64,000 bases of DNA, taken from assembly GCA_011525785.1 (NCBI GenBank), contig WYBT01000032.1:1-64000 (forward strand), read 5' to 3'. The position numbers and the translations under genes are program-made. Of this stretch, positions 20,913 through 29,600 are shown piece after piece (positions within the stretch are counted from its first letter, which is position 1; each line of letters starts with the position of its first letter). The notes under the pieces are model-generated. The model had not been told where the DNA came from. It was given only the letters and a program-made list of their open reading frames with translations, and did no database searches. The stretch is from Planctomycetaceae bacterium (lineage in GTDB: Bacteria > Planctomycetota > UBA1135 > GCA-002686595).

Positions 20913-21176
20913 CTACTTCTTCGCCGGCGCAGCCTTGGCGGCCGGCGCGGCGGCCTTGGCGGCGGGCGCAGCGGCCTTGTCGTCGGCCTTCTTCTCGGCC
21001 TTCTTGGCGCCGGCGGTCTTGAAGCGCGTGCGCACCTTGGGGAGGCCGAGCACCGAGCGCTCGCCTTCCTTGAACTTGCCGGCCTTGGCCAGGATCTCGA
21101 GACGCTCGCGACGGGTGAACACGCTGCGGTCGCCGATCAGGGTGCTGACGCCGCGCAGGGAGGGATGGATCGACAT
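20913..21176 (-). CDS. PVC-group small basic protein (ribosome-associated type)
   Basis: This 87-residue, strongly basic protein starts MSIHPSLRGVSTLIGDRSVF and continues TRRERLEILAKAGKF, the hallmark of the small basic protein family of Planctomycetes, Chlamydiae and Verrucomicrobia, for which ribosome or nucleic-acid association has been suggested. The last 35 residues are an Ala/Lys/Pro tail (AAPAAKAA repeats), histone-H1-like and longer than in the family core of about 50 residues. It is a useful lineage marker. A -10-like TACACT (reverse of 21212-21217) lies 34 nt upstream, just after a hairpin. Confidence 0.85.
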   Translation of the reverse strand: MSIHPSLRGVSTLIGDRSVFTRRERLEILAKAGKFKEGERSVLGLPKVRTRFKTAGAKKAEKKADDKAAAPAAKAAAPAAKAAPAKK

Positions 21177-21219
21177 GGTTGGGAGGAAGAGTCCGAATTC
21201 GAGGGCCGAAGAGTGTACG

Positions 21220-21245
21220 AAACGCGCCGGCCGGGCCGCGCGTTT
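21220..21245 (-). terminator. Hairpin with short T run between SPOR-like gene and small basic protein gene
   Basis: On the minus strand an AAACGCGC / GCGCGTTT stem encloses a G+C-rich loop and ends in TTT. It lies 46 nt past the SPOR-like gene stop and before the start region of the small basic protein gene, a sensible place for an intrinsic terminator. The T run is short, so efficiency is uncertain. Confidence 0.45.
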
Positions 21246-21290
21246 GGGAGATCGGGATGCTGCTGAAAGGGCTGGGCGAGTCGCGCGCGC

Positions 21291-22010
21291 CTATTTTTGG
21301 CGGCGGAAGAGCTTGTCGATCTTGTCGACGTAGGCGCTGTGGAACTCGGCCGGGCGGGACAGCGGCGGCGGACCGCTCATGCGCTTGACGCGCGAGAGGT
21401 AGTCGTCGAGGTCCACCTGGCGGGGCGCCGCTCCGACCAGGATGAAGAGCCCCGAGCCGTCGGCGGCCACCACGGCCGGGAGGTTGTGGGTCTGCTGGAC
21501 GTAGCGCGCCGTCTCGGCCGCCAGGCGCTTGTTCGCCTCGGTGTTCGAGTAGTGGACCAGCTTGATGGTGTAGATGTTGGCGGGATCGAGCAGCGCCTGC
21601 TCCGCGGAGGTGCGCGGCGTGGCGTCCAACTTCGGCGCGGGCGGTGAGACGCTGGGCGGCGCCGCGGTCGGCGCGGCGCTCGGTTGCTGCGGTGCGGCGA
21701 CGGCCGGCGGCGGCGCGGCGGACTGTGTGGCTCGCGCGTCCGACGCCGCGGGCGCAACGCTCGCGTCGCCGGCCGCTCGCGCGACGCCTCGCACGCTCAC
21801 GCGCCCGAGCAGGAACGACACGACCATCAGCAGCAGCACCACCAGGCCGATCAGACGCAGTTGCGCGTTGTTCAGCACCAGCGTGCTCGAACCCGGCGTG
21901 CGCCGGCTCGGCGGAGCGGGCGCGGCGCCCCCACCGCTCGCCGCGGGAGGCGCTGCATTGGGCCCGGCGACCTTGAAGGCCTCGAGCAGGTGCTTTCCGC
22001 GGTTGGACAT
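21291..22010 (-). CDS. Single-span membrane protein with Pro/Ala linker and SPOR-like C-terminal domain
   Basis: A 239-residue bitopic protein. Residues 1-48 are a cytoplasmic Ala/Pro/Gly-rich segment, residues 52-70 the membrane helix (LIGLVVLLLMVVSFLLG), and 75-135 a Pro/Ala/Ser linker. The C-terminal 100 residues contain YTIKLVHYSNTEANKRLA and GLFILVGAAPRQVDLDDYLSRV, whose beta-alpha-beta pattern resembles a SPOR domain (peptidoglycan binding, cell division), though I would not call it definitively. Promoter-like TTGACC-N17-TACCCT lies just upstream, so it appears to be its own transcript. Confidence 0.65.
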   Translation of the reverse strand: MSNRGKHLLEAFKVAGPNAAPPAASGGGAAPAPPSRRTPGSSTLVLNNAQLRLIGLVVLLLMVVSFLLGRVSVRGVARAAGDASVAPAASDARATQSAAPPPAVAAPQQPSAAPTAAPPSVSPPAPKLDATPRTSAEQALLDPANIYTIKLVHYSNTEANKRLAAETARYVQQTHNLPAVVAADGSGLFILVGAAPRQVDLDDYLSRVKRMSGPPPLSRPAEFHSAYVDKIDKLFRRQK

Positions 22011-22038
22011 GGATCGAGTGCGGCAAAAAAGGGTCGCA

Positions 22039-22067
22039 AGGGTAAGTCAGCGCTGCGGATCGGTCAA
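22039..22067 (-). promoter_or_regulatory. Sigma-70-like promoter for the SPOR-like gene
   Basis: On the minus strand TTGACC (reverse of 22062-22067) and TACCCT (reverse of 22039-22044) are separated by 17 bp. The predicted transcription start is near 22032, about 22 nt before the ATG. The hexamers match the consensus at 5/6 and 3-4/6. Confidence 0.45.
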
Positions 22068-22102
22068 ACCGCGGCGCCGCGCCGACCGCGCGCGCGAGCG
22101 GG

Positions 22103-22108
22103 TAGTTT
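22103..22108 (+). promoter_or_regulatory. -10-like hexamer immediately before the CRTAC1-family gene
   Basis: TAGTTT stands in a G+C-rich background with only 7 nt between it and the ATG at 22116. There is no good -35. If functional, the mRNA would be leaderless or nearly so. Confidence 0.3.
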
Positions 22109-22115
22109 GTGCGCC

Positions 22116-24002
22116 ATGCGAGCCTGCCCGCGCCCATTCCACCGTTCCCTGTCGCCGGCGACGCTCGCGGCCGCCGCGCTGCTCGCCGGCTGTGAAAAGG
22201 CGCCGCCGGCGGCCCCGCCTGCTCCCGCGCCCGGCCCGACTCCGACCGCGCCGTCCGCCGCGGCCGCTGCACGCGACTTGATCGACGAGGCAGCCGCGCG
22301 CGGGCTCGACTACGTCAACCGCAGCGGAGAAGCGGGCAAACGCACGGTGCTCGAGGCCAACGGCGCCGGCGTGGCGGTCATCGACCTCCAGAACGACGGC
22401 GACCTCGACCTGGTGTTCACCCAGGGCTGCGCCAGCCTCGGCGCGCTGCTCGCCGGACCGGGCGCGGACCTCGAGGTGTTCCTGAACGACGGTAGCGGGC
22501 AGTTCCGCCGCGCGCGCGGGCCGGGGTTGTCCGGTTGGTGGACCGGCATCGCCGCCGGAGACCTCGACAACGACGGCGACAGCGATCTGGTCGTCGGCGG
22601 CTACGGCGCGCTGCGCGTGCTGCTCCAGAACGAGGCGGGCGAGCTGATCCCCGGCGCCGACCTGATGCCGCCCGATCCGCACGCGCGGCTGGTCCCCGGC
22701 GCGCCGCGCGAAGCGGGCCACGCGCCGCTGTGGGTCACGTCGCTGGCCCTGCTCGACGCCGACCGCGACGGGCTGCTCGACCTGTACGTCGGCCAGTACC
22801 TCGAGCTCGACCCCGTCGCCCCGCCGATCGGCCAGTTGGGCGAGGGTCCGCTCGCGGCGCCGTGCGAGTGGATGGGCTACGAGGTGTTCTGCGGTCCGCA
22901 CGGCATGACGCCGCAGCCCGACCGTTTCCTGCGCGGCGTGGGCGCGGGCGAGTTCGCCGACGACAGTTCGCGCGCGCTGCCCGGGCACGTCGCCGGCTTC
23001 ACGCTGGCCGTGGCGCCGTTCGACTTCGAAGGCGACGGCGACAGCGATCTCTACGTCGCCAACGACAGCGTCGCCAACCTCCTGCTCATCAACGACGGCC
23101 GCGGAGTGTTCACCGACGTCGCCTACTCGGCTGGCGTGGCGGTTTCGATGGACGGGCGCGCCGAGGCCGGCATGGGCGTGGCGTTCGGCGACGTCGACCG
23201 CGACGGCGACCTGGACTTCGCGCTGACCAACTTCTCCGGCGAGCCGACGGCGCTGTACTTCGCCAATCCGCGCGGCTTCTCGAACGAGACCTTCCGCTTC
23301 GGCCTGCAACGCGAGACGCGCGCGCTGTTGTCGTGGAGCGTGCACCTGGTGGACTTCGACGGCGACGGCTGGCTCGAGCTCGCGACCACCAACGGGCACG
23401 TCTACCCGCAGGCCGATCTGCCCGACACGGGCACGAGCTACGGACAGGCGCCGACCGTGTGGAAGCTGCGTGCGCGCGGCGCGGAACGCACGCTGACGCG
23501 CGCCGAGCCGAACGCTCCGAACTCCGTGCTGCGGCCCGCGCTCGGCGCGCGCGGAGCGGCGACCGGCGACTTCGACGGCGACGGCGCGCCCGACTGGGTC
23601 GTGTGCCGCATCGACGGACCGGTCGCGCTCGGCATGAACCGATTCGCGCGCGCGAACCGACTGGTCGTGCGCTGCCGCGGGCCGCTGGGGACGGACGCGA
23701 GCGCGGGTGCGACGCAAGGTCGAACCAACCGCGATGCGCTCGGCGCGCGCGTGGTGCTGGTGCCGCAAACGCCGGCTGGCGCCGAGGAATTCGCGCTGCT
23801 GGCGCGCGTCGACACCTCGGTCGGCTACCAGTCGAGCTCCACGCCCTGGCTGCATTTCGGGCTGGGCGAGAGCGACGGCTACACGAGCCTGCGCGTGCTG
23901 TGGCCTTCGGGTCGAGTCGAGGACCTCGGCGCGGGCAAGGCCGGACGGCGCATCACCGTCGAAGAGGGCCGCGGCATCGTGAGCGAGGAGCCGTTGCCGT
24001 GA
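22116..24002 (+). CDS. CRTAC1-family lipoprotein with FG-GAP/VCBS repeats and ASPIC/UnbV domain
   Basis: This 628-residue lipoprotein has signal ending ALLAGC (Cys about 26) and a Pro/Ala linker. At least seven calcium-binding-type repeats follow: DLQNDGDLDLVF, DLDNDGDSDLVV, DADRDGLLDLYV, DFEGDGDSDLYV, DVDRDGDLDFAL, DFDGDGWLELAT, DFDGDGAPDWVV; these fold as an integrin-like propeller. The C-terminal ASPIC/UnbV domain is marked by WLHFGLGESDGYTSLRVLWP then SGRVEDL. Such proteins are abundant in planctomycetes and are exported; function is not established. The start ATG is just before the signal. The stop overlaps the GTG of the TPR gene. Confidence 0.88.
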   Translation: MRACPRPFHRSLSPATLAAAALLAGCEKAPPAAPPAPAPGPTPTAPSAAAAARDLIDEAAARGLDYVNRSGEAGKRTVLEANGAGVAVIDLQNDGDLDLVFTQGCASLGALLAGPGADLEVFLNDGSGQFRRARGPGLSGWWTGIAAGDLDNDGDSDLVVGGYGALRVLLQNEAGELIPGADLMPPDPHARLVPGAPREAGHAPLWVTSLALLDADRDGLLDLYVGQYLELDPVAPPIGQLGEGPLAAPCEWMGYEVFCGPHGMTPQPDRFLRGVGAGEFADDSSRALPGHVAGFTLAVAPFDFEGDGDSDLYVANDSVANLLLINDGRGVFTDVAYSAGVAVSMDGRAEAGMGVAFGDVDRDGDLDFALTNFSGEPTALYFANPRGFSNETFRFGLQRETRALLSWSVHLVDFDGDGWLELATTNGHVYPQADLPDTGTSYGQAPTVWKLRARGAERTLTRAEPNAPNSVLRPALGARGAATGDFDGDGAPDWVVCRIDGPVALGMNRFARANRLVVRCRGPLGTDASAGATQGRTNRDALGARVVLVPQTPAGAEEFALLARVDTSVGYQSSSTPWLHFGLGESDGYTSLRVLWPSGRVEDLGAGKAGRRITVEEGRGIVSEEPLP

Positions 24003-25165
24003 AGCTCACGGACGCACTCCTGCCGCTCGCGGCGCGAACGACGACCGGCGCGGCCGCGCTGCTGGCGCTCGCGCTGTTCGCACGAGCCGGCCTGACGCGC
24101 GCGCAGCCCTCGCACGCCGCGGCGCTTCAAGCGCAGACCGCGCAGGCTTCCTCGCGCGAGACCGTCGAGCGCTGGCGCGAGAGCTTGCTCATCGACCGGC
24201 CGCGCGAGGTGCTGGCCGAAGCCGAGCAGCACCCGGCGGGACAAACGTGGGACGGCGAGGCGCTCGCGCTCGCGGCGCGCGCAGCCTTCGTCGCGCGGGG
24301 CCGTCAGGCGGCCGAGACCTGGCTCGCGCGCCAACCGGTGCAGCCCGAGACGAGCGCCTGGCTGGAGCTCGAACGCGCGCGCATCGCGCTCGAGAGCGAC
24401 GAACTCGCGCCCGCGCTGGCGGCGCTGCTGCGCGACGCGAGCGATCCGGCGCCGCGGCTCGCGGGCTATCCCGACGCGTGGTTGTACGTCGGCCGCGCCT
24501 GGACCCGCGTGGGCGAACCCGCGCGCGGCGCCGCGTTCCTCGCGCGCTTCGTCGAGCTCGCGCCGCTCGATCCGCAGACGCCTTCCGCGCTGCACGCGTT
24601 GGCGCAGGAGGCGATCGCCCGCGGAGACGGCGCAGCGGCGCAACGCTGGCTCGCGCGCGCCGACGAGAACGCCAAGTGGCAGTCCTACCGCCGCGTGCGC
24701 ACGCTGCAAGTCCGCGAATCGCCCGACGAGCCGCTGCCGCGGCTGGGCTTGGCGCAACTGTGGCTGCAAGCGCGACAGCCGGCGCAGGCCAAGAGCGTGC
24801 TCGATGAGCTGCTCGCGCGCCACGCCGACTACGCCGCAGGCTGGTTCCACCTGGGCGAAGCCCAGCGCATGCTCGACGATCTGCCCGCGGCGGGCGCCTC
24901 GTACGACAAGACGCTCGAGTTGGAGCCCGAGCACGTCCTGGCGCGCCACAACCGCGCGACGATCCACCGCCTGGCGGGTCGGCTCGACCAGGCGCGCGCC
25001 GACTACGAACGCGTGGTCGACGGCCCGCGCGCGAGCGAGAAGTCCGCGCTCAACTCGCACTTGGCTCTGGCGCGCGTGCTCGCGGCGCAGGGCGACAACG
25101 CCGGCGCGCAAGCGCGCTACAAGCGCTACCGCGAACTCGGCGGCGCCGAACCTCTCGCGCCGTGA
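23999..25165 (+). CDS. Exported TPR protein coupled to the CRTAC1-family gene
   Basis: A 388-residue protein with an N-terminal hydrophobic segment (residues 12-27) and tetratricopeptide repeats through the C-terminal half, clearest at AAGWFHLGEAQRMLDDLPAA and ARHNRATIHRLAGRLDQA. The start is GTG 23999 in a GTGA overlap with the preceding stop; no in-frame ATG is near. CRTAC1/ASPIC-UnbV and TPR proteins are neighbours in many planctomycete and acidobacterial genomes, so a scaffold role for the lipoprotein is reasonable but inferred. Confidence 0.8.
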   Translation: MKLTDALLPLAARTTTGAAALLALALFARAGLTRAQPSHAAALQAQTAQASSRETVERWRESLLIDRPREVLAEAEQHPAGQTWDGEALALAARAAFVARGRQAAETWLARQPVQPETSAWLELERARIALESDELAPALAALLRDASDPAPRLAGYPDAWLYVGRAWTRVGEPARGAAFLARFVELAPLDPQTPSALHALAQEAIARGDGAAAQRWLARADENAKWQSYRRVRTLQVRESPDEPLPRLGLAQLWLQARQPAQAKSVLDELLARHADYAAGWFHLGEAQRMLDDLPAAGASYDKTLELEPEHVLARHNRATIHRLAGRLDQARADYERVVDGPRASEKSALNSHLALARVLAAQGDNAGAQARYKRYRELGGAEPLAP

Positions 25166-25240
25166 GACCGCGCACACGCGCAGCGCCGAAAAATGCTGCG
25201 CGAGCCGAGTTCCGACGCGCGCGCCGAGCGCAGCGACAAC

Positions 25241-25270
25241 TTGACCGCCTTCCCGCGCGCGGAAGATGAT
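25241..25270 (+). promoter_or_regulatory. Candidate sigma-70-like promoter upstream of the AsmA-operon lipoprotein
   Basis: TTGACC (25241-25246) and GATGAT (25265-25270) are spaced 18 bp. Initiation would fall at about 25277, exactly on the ATG, implying a leaderless mRNA. Confidence 0.35.
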
Positions 25271-25276
25271 CGCGCA

Positions 25277-26698
25277 ATGTCCGCCCGTCGCCCCGACTGC
25301 TCAGCGCCCGCACTCCTCGCCTTCGGCGCGCTTGTGACGAGCGCTGCGGGTTGCGCGGTCTCGCGCAGCGAGCTTCCCGCTCCGCTCGCGCCGCCGCCGC
25401 TCTCCTCGCGCGTCTCGCAGCGCTGCGGCGCGCCCCTGGGGCCGGTGGCGCCGCCGGGCAGCGCCGACGCACTCGCCGCGCGCCTCGAGCCGGGCTGGCT
25501 GGCGCGCGTGAACCTGTGGGCCAGCGAATTCGCGCCGGCCGGAATCGAGGGCCTTGCAAGCTCGCCTCTGGGCGCGAACGCGCGCCTGATTTCGGCCGAG
25601 CTCGGCGGCGCCGCGGTGGAGCCGCGCGTACTGCTCGCCGAAGGCGCCTGGAGCGTCGACTCGCCCGCGCCCGGGCTGCTCGAACGCACGCCCTTCGGCC
25701 GCACGCGCTCCCTCGACAGCTTCGAGGGCGCGCTGCCCAGCGGTGCGACCTTGCGGCTCGAGTGGCGTTCGAGCGCGCCGGGTGCACGCCACGCGCTGCG
25801 CGTCGAACTGGCGCGCGAGTCCGCCGATGCGAACGGCGCGGATCTCGCTTTGGTGTTCGAAGGCGAGGTCGAGCTCGACCACGACGCCGACCCGGCGACG
25901 CCGAGCGTGCGCACCTTGCGGCGCGAGGCGCTCGCGCTGGAACGTCGAGTCGCTCTCGGCGCGGAAACGAGCGCGCACTACGTCCTGCCCTCGCCGTTCC
26001 CCGGCGGCGAAGCGCGCGGACTGGTGCTCGAGGTCGCGCTCGAGGCCCGCGACGATGCGAGCGCTCTCGCGGCGGCGCTCGAACGCTGTCGCGCCAGCGA
26101 GAGCGGCGCAGCCGAGGCGACGCGCGCGCTGGTCGAGCCCGAGCTGCGCGCGGCGCGCCTGACGCACTGGGCCGCGGCGTTGAAGTCGAGCGAGGGCTCG
26201 CGCGCGGCGCTGCTCGAGCTGGCTTCGCTGGGCGGCGCAGAGCTGTGCGCGGACCTCGCGCTGTGTGCGACCGAGGCGGACCTCGCGCAACTCGCCGAGG
26301 CCGTCGCCAGCGCCCTGGCCGAACCGCGCGCGCTCGCAGGTTCGGCGCACGAGCTCGGCTGGAGCATCGAACGCGCGGCGCTCAACTGGCTCGCGGCGCA
26401 GAAGGACTCACGCGCGCTGGGCTACGAGCTCGAAGGCGTGCTGGTGCGGCGCACGGGAGAACTCGGGCGCTCGGCGGCCGGGCTCGCCGATGCCGCGAGC
26501 ACCTGCGCGAGCCTGGAGCACTTCGCGCAGCGCCTGCTCGAGGAGAACTGGAGCTTCCTCGACGACCACAGCGCCGCCACGCGCACGCGCGCCTTCGACT
26601 GGCTCGCAGCGCGCGGCGCGGCGCCCGTCGGCTACGACCCGCTGGCGGACAAGAGTGCGCGGCGCGCGGCGCTCGAAGCCGCAGAAGGCGCGCGATGA
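25277..26698 (+). CDS. Lipoprotein of unknown function upstream of an AsmA/DUF748 gene
   Basis: A 473-residue lipoprotein: the signal ends TSAAGC. The mature part is mixed alpha/beta, with a beta-rich segment (residues 70-240, including DALAARLEPGWLARVNLWAS) and an Ala/Leu/Glu-rich helical C-terminal half carrying four Cys. No known family is recognised. ATG 25277 is chosen because it precedes the signal; the earlier in-frame ATG at 25193 adds a charged stretch unsuited to export. The stop overlaps the AsmA-like start by ATGA, so the two are translationally coupled and may act together at the envelope. Confidence 0.72.
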   Translation: MSARRPDCSAPALLAFGALVTSAAGCAVSRSELPAPLAPPPLSSRVSQRCGAPLGPVAPPGSADALAARLEPGWLARVNLWASEFAPAGIEGLASSPLGANARLISAELGGAAVEPRVLLAEGAWSVDSPAPGLLERTPFGRTRSLDSFEGALPSGATLRLEWRSSAPGARHALRVELARESADANGADLALVFEGEVELDHDADPATPSVRTLRREALALERRVALGAETSAHYVLPSPFPGGEARGLVLEVALEARDDASALAAALERCRASESGAAEATRALVEPELRAARLTHWAAALKSSEGSRAALLELASLGGAELCADLALCATEADLAQLAEAVASALAEPRALAGSAHELGWSIERAALNWLAAQKDSRALGYELEGVLVRRTGELGRSAAGLADAASTCASLEHFAQRLLEENWSFLDDHSAATRTRAFDWLAARGAAPVGYDPLADKSARRAALEAAEGAR

Positions 26699-29600
26699 GC
26701 GCTGAATCGCTCGCGACGACGCCCCGCACTCTCGCGCGCTCGCGCTGGGTGCGACGACTGGCGTGGACAGCGCTGGCGCTCGTGGCCCTGCGCGCACTGC
26801 TCGCGCTCGCGACGCCGCTCGTGTTCGCACTCGCCGCACGCATCGCCGGAGTCGAGTTCGACTACGCCAGTTCGCGCCTGTCGCTCGCGCGCGGCGAGTT
26901 CGAGCTGCGCGACGCGCGACTGTCGCTCCGCGGCCAGTCGGCGGCCGCGCCGCTCGCGCACTTGGGCCGCCTGCGCGTCGACCTCGACCTGGGCGCACTG
27001 CTGCGCGGCGACCTGCGCGTGGCGCAGGCCGAAGTCGACGGCCTCGAAGTGTGGATCGAGATCGCGGCCGACGGGAGCTGCGCGTGGAGCGCGCTGGGAG
27101 CGTCCGCGCGCAGCGCCGAAGAAGAACCGGCCGATGAGGAGCCCGCCAGCCTCGCGCTGCCGCTCGACTTCAACGCGCAGCTGCTGCGCGCGCGCGTGCA
27201 CCTCGCGGACGCGAGCGTCGCGCCGCCGATCGACCTCACGCTCAACGCCGACGGCCGCGCCGAGGCGCGCGCGGGCGCCGGCAACGCCGTTCTGTGGCTG
27301 TCAGCGCGCGAGGCGCTGCGCCAGGCGCGCGTGGAGCTCGACTTCAGCGCCACGGAGCGCGCGCTCGAGCTCGATCTGGCGGCGAGCTTCGACGCGCTCG
27401 AGCTGCGCGCGCTCCAGGGACGGCTGGCTGCGGCGGGCCTCGAAGCCCTCGAGCCGTCGCTGTCGGGCTCGACCCGTGCTCGCGCGAGTCTGCAGCTCGT
27501 CGACGCGCGCGCGCCGAGCTTCGCCGGCCGCGTGCTGTTGCGCGACTTGCGCCTGCTCAGCGGCGAGATCGACGCCCTGCGCCTGGATTCGTGCGAACTC
27601 GTGGCGAGTGAACTCGGCGAGGCCCGCGCGGCGTTGCGCGTGCTGCGCATCGTGAGTCCGGCGCTGCGCTTGGAGCAGCTCGAAGACGGCCGGCTGGCAT
27701 TCGCAGGCGTGACGAGCGGCGCAGCGAGCACGAGCAGTGTTCCCGACGCGGCGAGCAGCGAGCCTTCTGCTCCCATCGCGTTCGTGCTCGAGCGCTTCGA
27801 CCTCGCGGGCGGCAGCGTGGAGTTGCACGATCGGCGCTCGAGCACGGCCGCGCCGCTGCAAGTCGTCGACGCGAACCTGGAGTCGAGCGCGCTGCACTGG
27901 CCGACCAACGGCGCTCAGCCCCCGCTCCGCTTCGCCATCCGCGCGCGCGCGCCGGAAGTGTTCGACGCGCTGGCGCTCTCGGGCCTGGCACAACCGGGCG
28001 CCGAGTCGCTGACGCTTTCTGCGCGTCTGGAGCTGAACGGAGCGAGCTTCGCGCGCCTCGCGCCGCAGTTGGCGCAACTGGGGCTCGAGCCGGAGCTGCG
28101 CGCGGGACGTGCGCGAGCCGAGCTGACGGCGCGCGCGGACTGGAGCGACGGGGCTCGCCTGGAGGCCGCGCTGGAGCGCGTGAGCTGGAGCGACGAGCGC
28201 GAGCTGTTCGCGTTCGAGCGCCTGTCCCTCGACGCAGCGCGCCTCGCGGACCAGCGCCTAGAAGTCGGCGCTCTCACGTTGAACGGCCTGCGGGCCAACG
28301 TCCGTCGCGACAAAGAAGGCGCGGTGCACGCGCTGGGCTTCGTGCTGCGCTCGCCCAGCGCTGCGCCGACGCAGCCGAGCCCCGCGGCGCCGAGCGCGAC
28401 TGCGGCGCAGCCGTCGATCGCTGCGCTGACGCTCGAGTCGCTCAGCGCTGAGGCGAGCTCGCTGACGTTCGTCGATGAGCTTCCCGCGAGCCCGGTCGAG
28501 CTCGCGCTTCGCGACGCGCGCTTGACGCTCGAGCAACTCGACCTCGGACAAGTGGCGGCGCCGCGTCGAGCTGCGCTGCGCGCTTTTGGCTCCAGCCCCG
28601 AGCTCGCGCGCGAGCTGCGGCTCGATGCGCAGCTTGCGGTGTCCGATGAGCGCGTCGACCTCGCGGGTTCGCTCGCCGCGCGCGACGTCGACCTGCGGCC
28701 GCTGGCTGCGTACCTCGCGCCGAGCGGCCTCGAGCCCACGCTCGAGCGCGGCCTGGCGCAGGCGCAGTTCGAGCTCGCCGCGCAACGCACCGGCGACGAA
28801 TGGAGCGGGAACGCGAAACTGCGCGCGCTCGAGTTGCTCGAGGGCGAGCAGCGCCTCGCTACGCTCGAGAGCGTGGCGCTCGAGGGACTGGCGCTGCGCC
28901 CCGCAGCGGCGGGCGTGGAGTTCCAGCGCTTGCGCATCGAGCGGCCGTACGTGCTCATCGAGCGCGACGCGCAGGGAAGGCTCTCGAGTTGCGGCCTCAG
29001 GAGCGACGCGAACGCCGCCGCGATCGCTCCTCAGCCGTCGCAGCCGAGCGCAGCCGACCTTCCGCGCGCGTGGTTTCCGCTCGCCGTGTGGGGTGAGCGC
29101 GTCGACGTGATCGAAGCCCAGCTCGCGTGGCGCGACAACGCGCTCGCCGCTCCCGTCGAGCTCGAGTTGCGCGGCAACGCCGATCTCAATCCGCTCGACC
29201 TGGGCGGCGCTGGCACGCTGATGTCAGGGCAGCTCACGCTCGCCGCGGACAGCGTGTGCGACGAATTGCGCGTGGGCATCGGCGCCAGCGCGCGCGCGCA
29301 ACGGATGCTCGTGTTGCTGCAGCTCGACGCTCACAGACTCCGCGCCGGTCCACTCGCTGCGTACTTGCCCGCCGGCGTTGAATTCACGCACGAACGCGGC
29401 TCCGCGCACGCGCGACTCGAATTCGAAGGGCAGCTCGAGGATGACGGCAGCGTCGTGGCGGGTGTGAAGCTCGGTCCGACGTACTTGCTCGCCGCGGAGG
29501 GCTATCGAACGCTCGACATCGAGCAGGTGACGGCGCGGGCTCGCTTGCGCGGCGCCCCCGAGCCGATGCTCGAGTTGCACGAGCTGCGCTCGCACGTAGT

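Noticed and set aside
22535..25165. Single 876-codon plus-strand protein spanning the CRTAC1 and TPR genes
   Set aside because: The first half is an out-of-frame shadow of the CRTAC1 gene; only the part from the GTG at 23999 is a real protein.
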